Position numbers and translations under genes: made by a program | NCBI GenBank assembly: GCA_034419075.1 | Contig: DAOULR010000016.1 | Location: 1 to 64,000, forward strand | Origin: E44-bin88 sp034419075 | GTDB taxonomy: Bacteria; Chloroflexota; Dehalococcoidia; Dehalococcoidales; BS750m-G39 | Length of the DNA: 64,000 nt | Direction of reading: 5' to 3' | Shown: piece after piece, positions 43,336 to 52,160 of the stretch | Layout: each line of letters opens with the position of its first letter | Position numbering within the stretch: position 1 is the first letter of the stretch | Notes under the pieces: generated by a model | Database searches by the model: none | Seen by the model: the letters and a program-made list of their open reading frames with translations, nothing else | What the model was told of the DNA's origin: nothing

Positions 43336-45033
43336 TTGAATCGCTACCGCTGGAACATTCTGCCTCCAGCGCCAGAGGAGCACCTGGCGGCAACCAGCGG
43401 CCTTTCCCCGTTAATCGCCCAACTGCTCTATAATCGCGGTATTACCGAGCCCTCCCAGCTAGAGCCGTTCTTAAGCGGTGACAGGCGCCTGGCTGGCGAC
43501 CCCTCCCATCTCCCCGATATCGAGCCAGCGGTAGCCAGGATTTACCGTGCCTTGCTCTCTGGAGAGAGTATCGCCATCTACGGCGACTTCGATGCCGACG
43601 GTATCACCGGCACAGCCATACTCGTTCGCGGGCTGACGAGCCTGGGGGGTAAGGCTGTTCCCTACATCCCCCACCGCCTCACCGAGGGCTACGGGCTCAA
43701 CACGACCGCCCTGGAGAACCTCCACAAGCAGGGCATCAGCCTGGTCATCACCGTTGACTGCGGTATTACCGCCCTGCCCGAGGTCAAGCGGGCCAACCAG
43801 CTGGGGCTGGATATAATCATTACTGACCACCACTCCCCCCTCCCCGAGATGCCGCCCGCTTTGGCTACAATAAATCCCAAGCGGGCTGATTCCAGCTACG
43901 CCTTCTCCGAGCTAACGGGCGCCGGCGTCGCCCTCAAGCTGCTTCAGGCTCTATACCATAACCTGGGCAAAGAAGGGCAGCTGGAGGAGCTGATGGACCT
44001 GGCCGCCCTGGGCACGGTAGCCGATATGGCGCCTTTATCGGGGGAAAACCGCTATCTGGTTAAAGAGGGGCTGAAGCTGATAAACACCACCCCCCGCCTC
44101 GGGCTCAAGGAGATTATAGCCCAGGCAGGCCTGGCCCCGGGCAGCATCAACGCCGAGAGCATCTCCTGGGCTATCGCCCCCCGCCTCAACGCGGCGGGGA
44201 GGCTGGCGCACGCCATGACCAGCTATAAACTGCTCATGACGGAATCTCCCCAGGAGGCGCGTGACCTGGCGAGCTGGCTGGAGGAGAAAAACGCCGAACG
44301 GCAGCGGCTGACCACCAAAGTATTAGCTATAGCCAGAGAGCAGGTAGTGGCTCAGGGTATTAGCCCCATGCTGGTGGCCGCTGATAAGGACTATCCCCTC
44401 GGCATCGCTGGGCTGATTGCCGGCAGGCTGGCCGAGGAGTTCTATCGCCCGGCTATCGTCGTCAACACCGGTGAGACGGTAAGTAGCGGCAGCGGCCGCA
44501 GCATCCCCGAGTTTAATATCATAAAGGCGCTGACCCAGTGCCGCCAGCTCCTTTCCCATTTCGGTGGTCATTCCCAGGCGGCGGGCTTTACCCTGCCCAC
44601 CCAGAACCTGCCCCAGCTTCAGGAAAACCTCACCCGGATGGCTACAGAGCAGCTGGCTGGTGCTGACCTCCGCCCCCAGCTGGATATTGATGCCGAGGTC
44701 GCCCTGCCCGACCTCAGCGGTGACACATTTAATATCATGCAACAGCTGGCCCCCTTCGGCCGGGGCAACCCCTCCCCCACCTTCCTCAGCCACCGAACCG
44801 AGGTAATCAACTGCCGCACCATGGGCAACGGCGCCCAGCACCTGAGGCTGAGACTGAGGCAGGGGGACACGGTCTGGGACGGAGTGGGCTTCCGGCTGGG
44901 CGCCTACCGTGAGCAGGTATCCCCCCGACTAGATATCGTCTATAACCTGGAAATAGACCGCTGGGGGGACAGGGAGAGGCTCAGACTGAACGTAATTGAC
45001 TTTGCCCCGTGCGACCAGCCAGCCAAAACTTGA
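43336..45033 (+). CDS. recJ: single-stranded-DNA-specific exonuclease RecJ
   Basis: 565 residues of the DHH/DHHA1 phosphoesterase family. IYGDFDADGITGTAIL, VDCGI and the eponymous TDHHSPLPEMPPA motif form the manganese site; the C-terminal DHHA1 motif is SSGSGRS...HFGGHSQAAGFT. An OB-fold-like tail follows. It degrades single-stranded DNA 5' to 3' in repair and recombination. TTG start overlapping GAGGAGTAGA from the end of fabF. The next promoter's -35 lies across its stop codon. Confidence 0.95.
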   Translation: MNRYRWNILPPAPEEHLAATSGLSPLIAQLLYNRGITEPSQLEPFLSGDRRLAGDPSHLPDIEPAVARIYRALLSGESIAIYGDFDADGITGTAILVRGLTSLGGKAVPYIPHRLTEGYGLNTTALENLHKQGISLVITVDCGITALPEVKRANQLGLDIIITDHHSPLPEMPPALATINPKRADSSYAFSELTGAGVALKLLQALYHNLGKEGQLEELMDLAALGTVADMAPLSGENRYLVKEGLKLINTTPRLGLKEIIAQAGLAPGSINAESISWAIAPRLNAAGRLAHAMTSYKLLMTESPQEARDLASWLEEKNAERQRLTTKVLAIAREQVVAQGISPMLVAADKDYPLGIAGLIAGRLAEEFYRPAIVVNTGETVSSGSGRSIPEFNIIKALTQCRQLLSHFGGHSQAAGFTLPTQNLPQLQENLTRMATEQLAGADLRPQLDIDAEVALPDLSGDTFNIMQQLAPFGRGNPSPTFLSHRTEVINCRTMGNGAQHLRLRLRQGDTVWDGVGFRLGAYREQVSPRLDIVYNLEIDRWGDRERLRLNVIDFAPCDQPAKT

Positions 45034-45058
45034 CTATTGCAAAAGCACAGTGTACAAT
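45030..45058 (+). promoter_or_regulatory. promoter of the zinc-ribbon gene
   Basis: TTGACT (45030-45035), 17 bases, TACAAT (45053-45058), overlapping the recJ stop. It leaves an untranslated leader of about 110 bases before the ATG at 45176. Confidence 0.65.
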
Positions 45059-45175
45059 AGCTTTCAGTGGTTTAAGGTTCAGGTTATCACAAACTTAGTT
45101 AAACCTAAATAGCTTTACTCAAGTATTGGATGACCGCAACTCTAGCCAACTAATAACAAGAGAGGAGGTCATTCA

Positions 45176-45481
45176 ATGAGTTTTGAGGACAAGCAACTCC
45201 AGTGCTCCGACTGTGGAGCCGAGTTTACCTTCAGCGCCGAGGAACAAGAGTTCTTCCAATCCAAGGGCTACACCAACGAGCCCAAGCGCTGTCCCGCCTG
45301 CCGCGAAGCCAGGAAATCGCAACGCTACGGTAATGATAGCTACGGCTACAGGTCCCGGCGTCAGATGTTCCCGGCGACGTGCGCCGAGTGCGGTAAGGAA
45401 ACCGAAGTCCCGTTCGAGCCCAGAGAAGGCAGACCGGTATATTGTAGCGATTGCTACAGTAAGATTAGAACCAACCGATAA
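45176..45481 (+). CDS. small protein with two zinc ribbons (twin of 51552-51845)
   Basis: 101 residues. The first ribbon has CSDCG and, 24 residues on, CPACR; the second has CAECG and CSDC. The sequence between (FEPREGRPVYC) is characteristic of the zinc-ribbon (zf-trcl/CxxC-x17-CxxC) family of unknown function, frequent in Chloroflexota. Strong GAGAGGAGGT ribosome-binding site and a good promoter suggest high expression. Function unknown; nucleic-acid or ribosome binding is plausible because rpsU follows. Confidence 0.88.
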   Translation: MSFEDKQLQCSDCGAEFTFSAEEQEFFQSKGYTNEPKRCPACREARKSQRYGNDSYGYRSRRQMFPATCAECGKETEVPFEPREGRPVYCSDCYSKIRTNR

Positions 45482-45500
45482 GGTTAGTCTAAGCTAAAAA

Positions 45501-45537
45501 ACGTACATAGGCCGGGGAATACCTGGCCTATGTATGT
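45501..45537 (+). promoter_or_regulatory. 13-bp hairpin upstream of rpsU
   Basis: ACGTACATAGGCC (45501-45513) pairs with 45525-45537 (one G-T wobble) around an 11-base loop. No T-run follows on the plus strand, while six T's follow on the minus strand. It lies between the zinc-ribbon and rpsU genes and may be a leader structure or an intercistronic stabiliser. Confidence 0.65.
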
Positions 45538-45559
45538 TAGTAGAATGAGTTGATTTATT

Positions 45560-45745
45560 ATGCCATTAAGAGTATCTAAACGAGAAGGAGAAACCGAAGA
45601 CTCCCTGTTGAAGCGCTTCCAGAGGATGGTACAGATGGACGGCGTCTTGAGGGAAGCCAAAGCACGCCGCCATTTCGTATCCAAGAGAGAAGCAGCACGC
45701 CTGAAAGCCAAAAAGAACGCCCGACGCCGACGCATCGGCAAGTAA
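45560..45745 (+). CDS. rpsU: 30S ribosomal protein bS21
   Basis: 61 residues, basic, with the bS21 pattern: LRVSKREGETEDSLLKRFQR at the N-terminus, then REAKARRHFVSKREAARLK and an RRRR tail. It binds the 30S platform near the anti-Shine-Dalgarno region and helps initiation. Short gene preceded by a stem-loop leader. No separate promoter is obvious, so it is probably transcribed with the zinc-ribbon gene. Confidence 0.95.
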   Translation: MPLRVSKREGETEDSLLKRFQRMVQMDGVLREAKARRHFVSKREAARLKAKKNARRRRIGK

Positions 45746-45820
45746 TTAATACCCCCCACTCCCCCCAGTCAAACTACCGCATTACTTTAACTTCATTTAC
45801 CTCACCTTTAGCTACCACTC

Positions 45821-45848
45821 TTGACAAATGATGGTCAACCGTTAGAAT
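45821..45848 (+). promoter_or_regulatory. promoter of the lipoprotein gene
   Basis: TTGACA (45821-45826), 16 bases, TAGAAT (45843-45848), 36 bases before the ATG at 45885, which has ACGGAGG upstream. Confidence 0.6.
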
Positions 45849-45884
45849 ATACATAGATTCTCTAGGTATTTTACGGAGGCCATC

Positions 45885-46337
45885 ATGAAATCAGCTCTTA
45901 TTCTTTTATTGATTCCACTACTGGTGTTTTTTGCCGCCTGTACACAGGCTGCTGAAGAACCCGTAGGCAACGGTGAACCAGCGGGCAATGGTGCCGTAGC
46001 ATCCGCCCTCCCCGCAGCGGAAATAGACGCCGCCCGGCAGGTCGTTTACGATTACTGGGAAGCCTTCAACGCCTATGACGCCGAAGGCGCCCTGGCCTGT
46101 TTAGAAGAATCCTACCGACAGGAAAGAGCCGAGGAAATCCCCGGCGAGATTGGCCAGATGGAAGCCGCTGGGGTTACCCTAGAGCTGGAAGAGGAAGCCG
46201 AGCCGAGCGTGACCCCCGAAGGCACGGTGGTGATACAGATAAAGCTCGACGTCCCCATTCTGCCCGACAGGCACATCAGCTATGAGCTGGTGAAAATAGA
46301 CGGCGAGTGGAAAATCTGCGCTTCGGAAGAACTCTAA
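45885..46337 (+). CDS. lipoprotein with NTF2/SnoaL-like domain
   Basis: 150 residues. The signal peptide ends in a lipobox (FFAAC, Cys about 19), followed by a Gly/Asn/Pro linker and a domain of about 105 residues with ARQVVYDYWEAFNAYDAEGALACL and ELVKIDGEWKIC, the usual pattern of NTF2-like folds. Membrane-anchored outside the cell; role unknown. Its stop overlaps the convergent lgt gene, whose product adds the lipid to such proteins. Confidence 0.8.
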   Translation: MKSALILLLIPLLVFFAACTQAAEEPVGNGEPAGNGAVASALPAAEIDAARQVVYDYWEAFNAYDAEGALACLEESYRQERAEEIPGEIGQMEAAGVTLELEEEAEPSVTPEGTVVIQIKLDVPILPDRHISYELVKIDGEWKICASEEL

Positions 46338-47125
46338 GCCTTCCCTATTTCACCCTTCTTCAGCCATCGCGTGCGCAAAATCAGTATCGGTATAACGATA
46401 AGCAGGACGATTATGCCTATCACCTGCGCCTGATGCAAGCCGAAGAGGAAGGACGTCCCATCCCGCAGGAAGCCGACACCCACCCGCCAGGCGGAATATG
46501 TGCCCAGGTAGATGAGAAACAGCGAACCATCGGGCTGAAACCTTTTTCTCAATGGGAACAACACGCCGAAGGCTATGAGCAGGAATACAATCTCGTAAAC
46601 CTGGGTGGGGTGGACGGCTACCCCCAGCGGGGCATAGCACTGGGAATTGGTATAGACCACCGACCAGGGCAGCCAGGACGGGGCGGCGGAGCCGTAGCAG
46701 CAGCCGTTTATGGTACAGCCTACCCTACCCACAGCCTGAGCCAATAGAACGCCCGGTACCAACAGGTCCATGACGTAACCGAAGCGGAAACGGCTGAACC
46801 GGCTGTAAATCCAGACGGCCAGCACCGCGCCCAGAATAGCCCCGTAGATAGTCAGACCGGAAAAGCCGACTATCTGACCCGGGTGAGCGCTGTAATAGTC
46901 CCACAGGTCGATAACGTGGAGGACTCTGGAGAAGATTATTCCCGAGGGGATGCCGATGAGGGCGGCGGTGAAGAGCTGGTCGTAGGAAATCTTGGCCCCT
47001 TTCTTAATCTCCCAGAACAGCCAGAGTACCACCACCACCACCGCCAGGGCGACCATAATGCCGTACCACCTGACGCTGAACGAGCCTATAGTAAAGGCTA
47101 TCGGGTTTATAGTTATCTCAATCAA
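46334..47125 (-). CDS. lgt: prolipoprotein diacylglyceryl transferase
   Basis: 263 residues, polytopic membrane protein. The signature GRVGCTINGCCYG (Lgt arginine loop) and the His in AVHPTQVYEIV are present, with RWYGIMVALAVV at the N-terminus. It transfers diacylglycerol from phosphatidylglycerol to the lipobox cysteine of prolipoproteins, first step of lipoprotein maturation. Downstream of ftsY (16-base gap), so likely co-transcribed in the operon from the promoter at 52014-52042. Confidence 0.95.
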   Translation of the reverse strand: MIEITINPIAFTIGSFSVRWYGIMVALAVVVVVLWLFWEIKKGAKISYDQLFTAALIGIPSGIIFSRVLHVIDLWDYYSAHPGQIVGFSGLTIYGAILGAVLAVWIYSRFSRFRFGYVMDLLVPGVLLAQAVGRVGCTINGCCYGSAAPSWLPWSVVYTNSQCYAPLGVAVHPTQVYEIVFLLIAFGVLFPLRKRFQPDGSLFLIYLGTYSAWRVGVGFLRDGTSFLFGLHQAQVIGIIVLLIVIPILILRTRWLKKGEIGKA

Positions 47126-47141
47126 TATCTGCCTCCAATCA

Positions 47142-48035
47142 TCAGGAGCATAATGCCCTCACAAAGCTCTCGGCGTCAAAAGCAGTCACATCCTCCATCC
47201 CGTCGCCAACGCCGACGAAGAGGATGGGTATCTTGAGCTCATCACAGATAGCCAGCACTATGCCACCCTTGGCCGTGCCGTCCAGTTTGGCCAGAAAGAT
47301 ACCGGTTACCCCCACCGCCTCGGTGAAGTGCCGCGCCTGGGTCAGGCCATTCTGACCAGTGGTGGCATCAAGCACCAGTATTACCTCGTGGGGGGCGGTT
47401 TCGTCGATCTTGGCCGCCACCCGCCTGATTTTCTTTAATTCTTCCATCAGGTTGAACTTGGTGTGCAGACGGCCCGCGGTGTCGATAATAACCTCATCGG
47501 CGTTGCGGCTGCGCGCCGCCTCCAGGGCGTCGAAGACCACCGCCCCAGCATCCCCACCCGGTTGGTGGGCGACGATGTCAACGCCGACCTCCCCAGCCAG
47601 CTTTTGGAGCTGGTCGATAGCCGCCACGCGAAAGGTATCGGCCGCCACCAGTATGACCTTCTTACCCTCTTTCTTGGCCTTGTAGGCCAGCTTGGCGATG
47701 GAGGTAGTCTTGCCGCTGCCATTAACGCCCACCGCCATAACCACTTTGGGTGATTGAGAAACGGGCGGCGGGGCTTCGATATCAAGGATTTTGACCATCT
47801 CCTGCTGCAGGGCTTCTCGCACCGCCGAGCCTTCGCTGAATTTCTCCTCTTTGGCGCGCTGCTTCACCCTTTCCAGCAGCTTTTCGGTAGTGCTAAAGCC
47901 CACGTCGGCGGAGATAAGCAGCTCTTCCAGCTCCGCCCACACCGTCTCGTCAACAGCGGCGCGGTCAAAGAGGCTCATCGCCCGTTTGAACCAGCTATCG
48001 CGGCTGGGCTTTAAGGCTTTTTCGATATCGGCCAA
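47142..48035 (-). CDS. ftsY: signal recognition particle receptor FtsY
   Basis: 297 residues; SRP54-type N domain and GTPase NG domain. G1 is GVNGSGKTTSIAKLA, the DTAGR motif is IDTAGRLHT, TKLDGTAKGG holds the G4 region (AKLDGTAKGG here), and LPILFVGVGDGMEDV completes the fold. The acidic A domain found in Escherichia coli is absent, as in many Gram-positives. It receives ribosome-SRP complexes at the membrane. The ATG lies two bases after the MBL hydrolase stop. Confidence 0.95.
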   Translation of the reverse strand: MADIEKALKPSRDSWFKRAMSLFDRAAVDETVWAELEELLISADVGFSTTEKLLERVKQRAKEEKFSEGSAVREALQQEMVKILDIEAPPPVSQSPKVVMAVGVNGSGKTTSIAKLAYKAKKEGKKVILVAADTFRVAAIDQLQKLAGEVGVDIVAHQPGGDAGAVVFDALEAARSRNADEVIIDTAGRLHTKFNLMEELKKIRRVAAKIDETAPHEVILVLDATTGQNGLTQARHFTEAVGVTGIFLAKLDGTAKGGIVLAICDELKIPILFVGVGDGMEDVTAFDAESFVRALCS

Positions 48036-48037
48036 TC

Positions 48038-48910
48038 TTACCTCCTGCTGGACGACTTTTTAGAAACCTTCCCGGAACCAGAATAGTGCTCGGCGAAGGC
48101 ATGCAATTCACGTGCGGTTCCGTTGCCCGTCATAGGCACGCCGTGGCCGGACGCCAGCACACGCGGTTCGAGCCCCGCAAGGACAGCCACGGACTGCTTC
48201 GCCGCTCGCCTGTCCCAGGTCGAGTACCACGGCGGGCCGCAGACCCTCGGCCGGTTTATCCGCAAAGCCCACAACAGCATTCCCCAGAGCGAGTTTAAGT
48301 TAACGGTCAGGATAGCGTCACTGGCGATCAAGACTCGGTCACTGGCCCGGAAGAAAGCTACCTGACCTGGTGTGTGGCCCGGTGCAGGCACGCACTCCCA
48401 GTCGGGAAGACCGGGAACGGCCGCGCCCGGCTCGAACGCCCTCGCCACGTCTTTGAGGCTCTCTTTCGAGAGCATTGACTCAACCCGCCGCCGCGGCATC
48501 AAGCGTAGCATCGGAAGGATGAGCCAGCGGTCGAGCGGGTTGGCATACTTCTTGATAGTCGCCAGATTCCCATTAACGGCGAGGGGCAATTCGTCAGGGT
48601 GCAGATAAACCGGACAGTCCCACATACGCGCCAGCTCTAGCGCTGATCCCGCATGGTCAGGGTGGTCGTGCGTCAGCAGGATTGAAGCTGGCCGCGTGTC
48701 CGCTCCGAACAACGACTTCGCGGTCTTCCGGATCAACTGGCCGCAATTCGCCGAGGCGGCATCAATCAGAACCCACGATGAGCCAGACCGCACGAAGTAC
48801 ACGTTGGACCGCATGATGCCTTTTCCCACCTCCAGGCAGTAAACACCTGGGGCACTCTCCCGGCACCCGTCGATGTCGGTTTTCTTATTCGTTGTTTTCG
48901 TCTTACTCAC
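48038..48910 (-). CDS. metallo-beta-lactamase-fold hydrolase
   Basis: 290 residues. The dinuclear zinc motif THDHPDH is preceded by beta-strand ILL, with the third His in APGHTPG and Asp in ASDAIL. Glyoxalase II/lactonase-like hydrolases of this fold have many substrates, so no more can be said. GTG start after GAGGAAATTA. The C-terminus is Ser/Lys-rich (SGKVSKKSSSRR). Between the helicase and ftsY genes on the same strand. Confidence 0.85.
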   Translation of the reverse strand: MSKTKTTNKKTDIDGCRESAPGVYCLEVGKGIMRSNVYFVRSGSSWVLIDAASANCGQLIRKTAKSLFGADTRPASILLTHDHPDHAGSALELARMWDCPVYLHPDELPLAVNGNLATIKKYANPLDRWLILPMLRLMPRRRVESMLSKESLKDVARAFEPGAAVPGLPDWECVPAPGHTPGQVAFFRASDRVLIASDAILTVNLNSLWGMLLWALRINRPRVCGPPWYSTWDRRAAKQSVAVLAGLEPRVLASGHGVPMTGNGTARELHAFAEHYSGSGKVSKKSSSRR

Positions 48911-48934
48911 TAATTTCCTCGAAGGAAAAACAAT

Positions 48935-51226
48935 CTATTCTTTAGCTAGCAGCCCCTCTAATAGTATCTGGGCCGCCTTTTTATCCAGGGGCTTATTGTT
49001 ATTGCCACACTTGGGCGACTGAACGCAACTGGGGCAGCCATCCTCGCAGGGGCACTCTTCAATAGCCTTAAGTGTAGTTTGCCACAATTCCTCGATAAGG
49101 TCAAAACCCTTCTCGCTGATGCCGATGCCCCCGGGGTAGGCGTCGTAGATGAATATCTGGGGCTTGCCCGTGTCGGGGTGGAGAGGGGTGGAAACGCCGC
49201 CGATATCGTTGCGGTCGCAGAGAGCGAACATGGGCAGGATGGCGATAGCGGCGTGCTCAGCGGCGTGCAGCCCGCCGGCGAAGTCGAGCCCCACCTCATC
49301 CTCGTCCACTCGCTTCACAGCCTCCTTGGGCAGGTCAAACCAGAGGGCGATGGTGGGAAAGTGCTGCGGGGGGAGGTCGAGGGGCTCCTCGCCGATTATT
49401 TCCTTGGTAAATTGTGCTTTCTTCTTGAAACCGACTACCCGTGTGGTAACTTCAACCTCGCCCAGGTAGACTTTGGTGCCACGGCATTCCTTGTCCTTGA
49501 GCACTTTAATAATATGGAGGTCAGTGAGTTCTTTATCCTGGGTATAGTAGTTGACCTCGACAGGTTTAGCGTAGGCGGTGCGCGCCGAGAGGTCCAGTTC
49601 CTCGACCAGGTAGGACTCACCCTGGTGCAGGTAGATGGCGCCGGGAAAGATAAAAAACAGAGCCGTGCTGGCATCGATGGTCTCCAGTAGAGTACCGCTG
49701 GCGGTGTCGATGATGGCGTAGTTCTCGCCGGAGGCGCGGATATTAACGCTCTCGGCGGGGTAAGCGATGGAGGGGGCAACGTGCCAGCGGCCCCTGACCT
49801 CACGCAGTAGCCCCTGCTCCTCCAGTTCTTTTCTCTCCTGAACGAAAGTCGAGCCGAAAAATTCTTCGTCTAGATTAGTTAAAGGCAACTCCCAGGCGGC
49901 GCAGAGGAGGTGGGCGCGTAAGATGTAGGGGTTATCGGGGTTGACCAGCGCGTTCTCGAAGCTCTTCCCGAAAAATGACTCGGGGTGGCGCATAAAATAC
50001 TGGTCGAGGGGGTTATCCAACCCGATGAGAAAGCTCAATGATTTTTCCTTGCTCCGCCCGCTTCGCCCCGCCTGCTGCCAGGTGCTGGCGATGCTGCCCG
50101 GGTAGCCAGTGAGCACGGTTGCCTCCAGGTCGCCGATGTCTATGCCCAGTTCTAAAGCCGTGGTAGCCACTACCCCGGTAAGCTGACCGCTGAAAAGCTC
50201 CTTCTCTATCTGGCGCCTCTCCTCGGGTAGATAGCCCGCCCGGTAGGGCTTTATTTTCTTAGATAGCTCGGCGTCGATTTCAGCCAGCTTTCGCCGCGTG
50301 TAGTTATAGATAACCTCGGTGAGCTGGCGGGTACGGACGAAGGTCAGAGTGCGGATATTCTGGCTTACCAGCTCGGCGAAGAGATTGGAGGCCTCACCGT
50401 TGGCGCTACGGCGCACGCTCCTGGCTTTATCGATTAGCGGCGGATTCCAGAAGACGAATTCCTTGCCGCCGCGAGGAGAGCCATCGTCATCAACCACGCT
50501 AAAGGGCAAGCCCACCAGCTTTTCGGCGTGCTCGCCAGGGTTGGCGATGGTCGCCGAGCAGCAGATAAACTGTGGATTGGCGCCGTAGAAGCGGCAGAGC
50601 CGCCGCAGGCGGCGGAGCACACAGGCCACATGGGAACCGAAGACGCCGCGATAGATATGGGCTTCGTCTACCACCACGTATTTCAGGCGGCGCAGCAGTC
50701 TCGACCATTGCTGGTGGTTGGGCAGTATGCCCACATGGAGCATATCGGGGTTGCTCAGGATGAGCCGCGCCCGCCTTCTGATATCCCCTCGCTCCGCTTT
50801 AGGGGTGTCGCCGTCGAAGGTAGAAAAATATCCCGTAGATAGAATCCTGGGGTGGAAGAGCTCCCATAAGGTGCGCAACTGGTCTTGAGCCAGGGCCTTG
50901 GTCGGGAAGAGGTAGAGTGCGCAGCTGCCCCGCTGGGTTAAGAGCGTCTCCACGACGGGGACGTTGTAGCAGAGCGTCTTACCGCTGGCCGAGGAGGTAG
51001 CCACCATCACGTTTTTGTCCCCGCGGGCGTGGTTGATGGCCTGGGCCTGATGTGTATAGAAAGGGAGCAAGCCGTGCCGGCTGAGATTTTCGGCAAGGGC
51101 GGCTTCAAGTGGGCTATCTAATTCGGCGCACCTGGCGTCACGGCGGGGGATGGGCTCCTGGTGAGCTATCTGCCCGCTGTAAGCAGGCTGGGCGATAAGG
51201 TGATGCAGAAAGGCAGCGGTATCCAT
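48935..51226 (-). CDS. DEAD/DEAH-box helicase with DUF1998 (MrfA-like)
   Basis: 763 residues. Superfamily 2 motifs: ATSSASGKT (motif I), VVDEAHIYRG (II, DEAH), CCSATIANP (III), TTALELGIDIGDL (V) and QQAGRSGR (VI). The C-terminal DUF1998 domain carries a four-cysteine zinc set in CPCEDGCPSC...PKCGN. This is the architecture of Bacillus MrfA (YprA), a 3'-5' DNA helicase for mitomycin-damage repair. Eleven bases separate it from DUF503 upstream. Confidence 0.93.
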   Translation of the reverse strand: MDTAAFLHHLIAQPAYSGQIAHQEPIPRRDARCAELDSPLEAALAENLSRHGLLPFYTHQAQAINHARGDKNVMVATSSASGKTLCYNVPVVETLLTQRGSCALYLFPTKALAQDQLRTLWELFHPRILSTGYFSTFDGDTPKAERGDIRRRARLILSNPDMLHVGILPNHQQWSRLLRRLKYVVVDEAHIYRGVFGSHVACVLRRLRRLCRFYGANPQFICCSATIANPGEHAEKLVGLPFSVVDDDGSPRGGKEFVFWNPPLIDKARSVRRSANGEASNLFAELVSQNIRTLTFVRTRQLTEVIYNYTRRKLAEIDAELSKKIKPYRAGYLPEERRQIEKELFSGQLTGVVATTALELGIDIGDLEATVLTGYPGSIASTWQQAGRSGRSKEKSLSFLIGLDNPLDQYFMRHPESFFGKSFENALVNPDNPYILRAHLLCAAWELPLTNLDEEFFGSTFVQERKELEEQGLLREVRGRWHVAPSIAYPAESVNIRASGENYAIIDTASGTLLETIDASTALFFIFPGAIYLHQGESYLVEELDLSARTAYAKPVEVNYYTQDKELTDLHIIKVLKDKECRGTKVYLGEVEVTTRVVGFKKKAQFTKEIIGEEPLDLPPQHFPTIALWFDLPKEAVKRVDEDEVGLDFAGGLHAAEHAAIAILPMFALCDRNDIGGVSTPLHPDTGKPQIFIYDAYPGGIGISEKGFDLIEELWQTTLKAIEECPCEDGCPSCVQSPKCGNNNKPLDKKAAQILLEGLLAKE

Positions 51227-51237
51227 TAAAACCCCGG

Positions 51238-51531
51238 TCAGAAAACGGGCAGAATCTCAATCTCATAGTCCAGCATCTCTACATCAAAGCGACCGTTAGC
51301 AATAAAGTCCACCGCCTTAGACAGGACTTCATTGGTATATCGCCTATTATTGCTGACGCAGGAAATGCCCAGGGTCGCTACCTGCCAGAGGTCGTTGTCA
51401 TCCACTTCCGCCACGGAGACATTAAACTTGCTTTTGAGGCGAGTGGTAATAGACTTAACTATCTGCCGTTTACCCTTAAGCGATAGATTCTCTGGGAAAC
51501 GGAGCCTAACCCGACAGGCACCAACATTCAT
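51238..51531 (-). CDS. DUF503 family protein (YlxP-like)
   Basis: 97 residues, a ferredoxin-like beta-alpha-beta fold: VRLRFPENLSLKGKRQIVKS, then VAEVDDNDLWQVATLGI. Members often lie beside infB-rbfA-truB; here it is in a helicase operon instead. No catalytic residues and no assigned function. Short protein between the zinc-ribbon gene and the helicase, same strand. Confidence 0.88.
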   Translation of the reverse strand: MNVGACRVRLRFPENLSLKGKRQIVKSITTRLKSKFNVSVAEVDDNDLWQVATLGISCVSNNRRYTNEVLSKAVDFIANGRFDVEMLDYEIEILPVF

Positions 51532-51551
51532 GGTATATATGAAGCGAAGGC

Positions 51552-51845
51552 CTAACTGCCTTCTCTTTGCTTAACGTAGCACTCTTTGCAATAGACCGGG
51601 CGTCCCTCTCTGGGTTCAAAAGGCACGGTGGTTTCGACGCCGCACTCGGCACAGACTACAGTGAACATCTGCCGCGGTTGCCGATAATCACCAAAGCGCT
51701 CTTTGCGCCTGGCTGCCCGACACTCCGGACAACGAGAGGGCTCGTTCTGCAAACCGTGAGACTGGTAAAACTCCTGCTCGCCGGTGCTGAAAACGAACTC
51801 CTGCCCGCAGTCACGACACACGAGGGTCTTGTCTTCCAGAGCCAT
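51552..51845 (-). CDS. small protein with two zinc ribbons (twin of 45176-45481)
   Basis: 97 residues with the same layout as its twin: CRDCG, then CPECR, CAECG and CKEC; the FEPREGRPVYC segment is identical in both. GAGGAGGAGCAGTAC precedes the ATG and a TTGACT promoter (52014-52042) lies upstream with a long leader of about 160 bases. Both twins therefore have similar promoters and long 5' leaders. Function unknown. Confidence 0.88.
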   Translation of the reverse strand: MALEDKTLVCRDCGQEFVFSTGEQEFYQSHGLQNEPSRCPECRAARRKERFGDYRQPRQMFTVVCAECGVETTVPFEPREGRPVYCKECYVKQREGS

Positions 51846-52013
51846 GTACTGCTCCTCCTCATTTTTTGTTAGTCCCTTGTCTGGTTGCAGTCTCCTGGCT
51901 CTAAAAACCCTTGTCGGACCTATAGTTTGTAATACTATTTACCCCGAGGGCTCTCTGCTAGGCAGAGGTCAAGCTGGGAAGCAACACTAACCAAGGTTTC
52001 AACTACAGCCCTA

Positions 52014-52042
52014 ACTATAATCACTATTTTTTGTAAAGTCAA
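52014..52042 (-). promoter_or_regulatory. promoter of the leftward zinc-ribbon/DUF503/helicase operon
   Basis: On the minus strand: TTGACT, 17 bases, TATAGT. It leaves a leader of about 160 bases before the ATG at 51845. Confidence 0.6.
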
Positions 52043-52069
52043 GCAGGCTTAAATTTTTAGCCCGATAAA

Positions 52070-52098
52070 TTTACAGTCGTCACTGGTTGTGTTATAAT
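52070..52098 (+). promoter_or_regulatory. promoter of the rpsO-pnp-dapB-asd-dapA operon
   Basis: TTTACA (52070-52075), 17 bases, TATAAT (52093-52098), 62 bases before the rpsO start. Confidence 0.65.
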
Positions 52099-52160
52099 CT
52101 GTTGATTCAGAGTATAATTCGTATCTGATAGAATAAAGAAGCAACAGAGGGGTTGTAATT

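Larger units (their letters stand above)
51846..52160. other. divergent promoter region before rpsO
   Basis: 315 bases separating the leftward zinc-ribbon operon and the rightward rpsO operon. It contains two good back-to-back promoters listed separately and long 5' leaders on both sides. No gene or known riboswitch is recognised. Confidence 0.6.
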
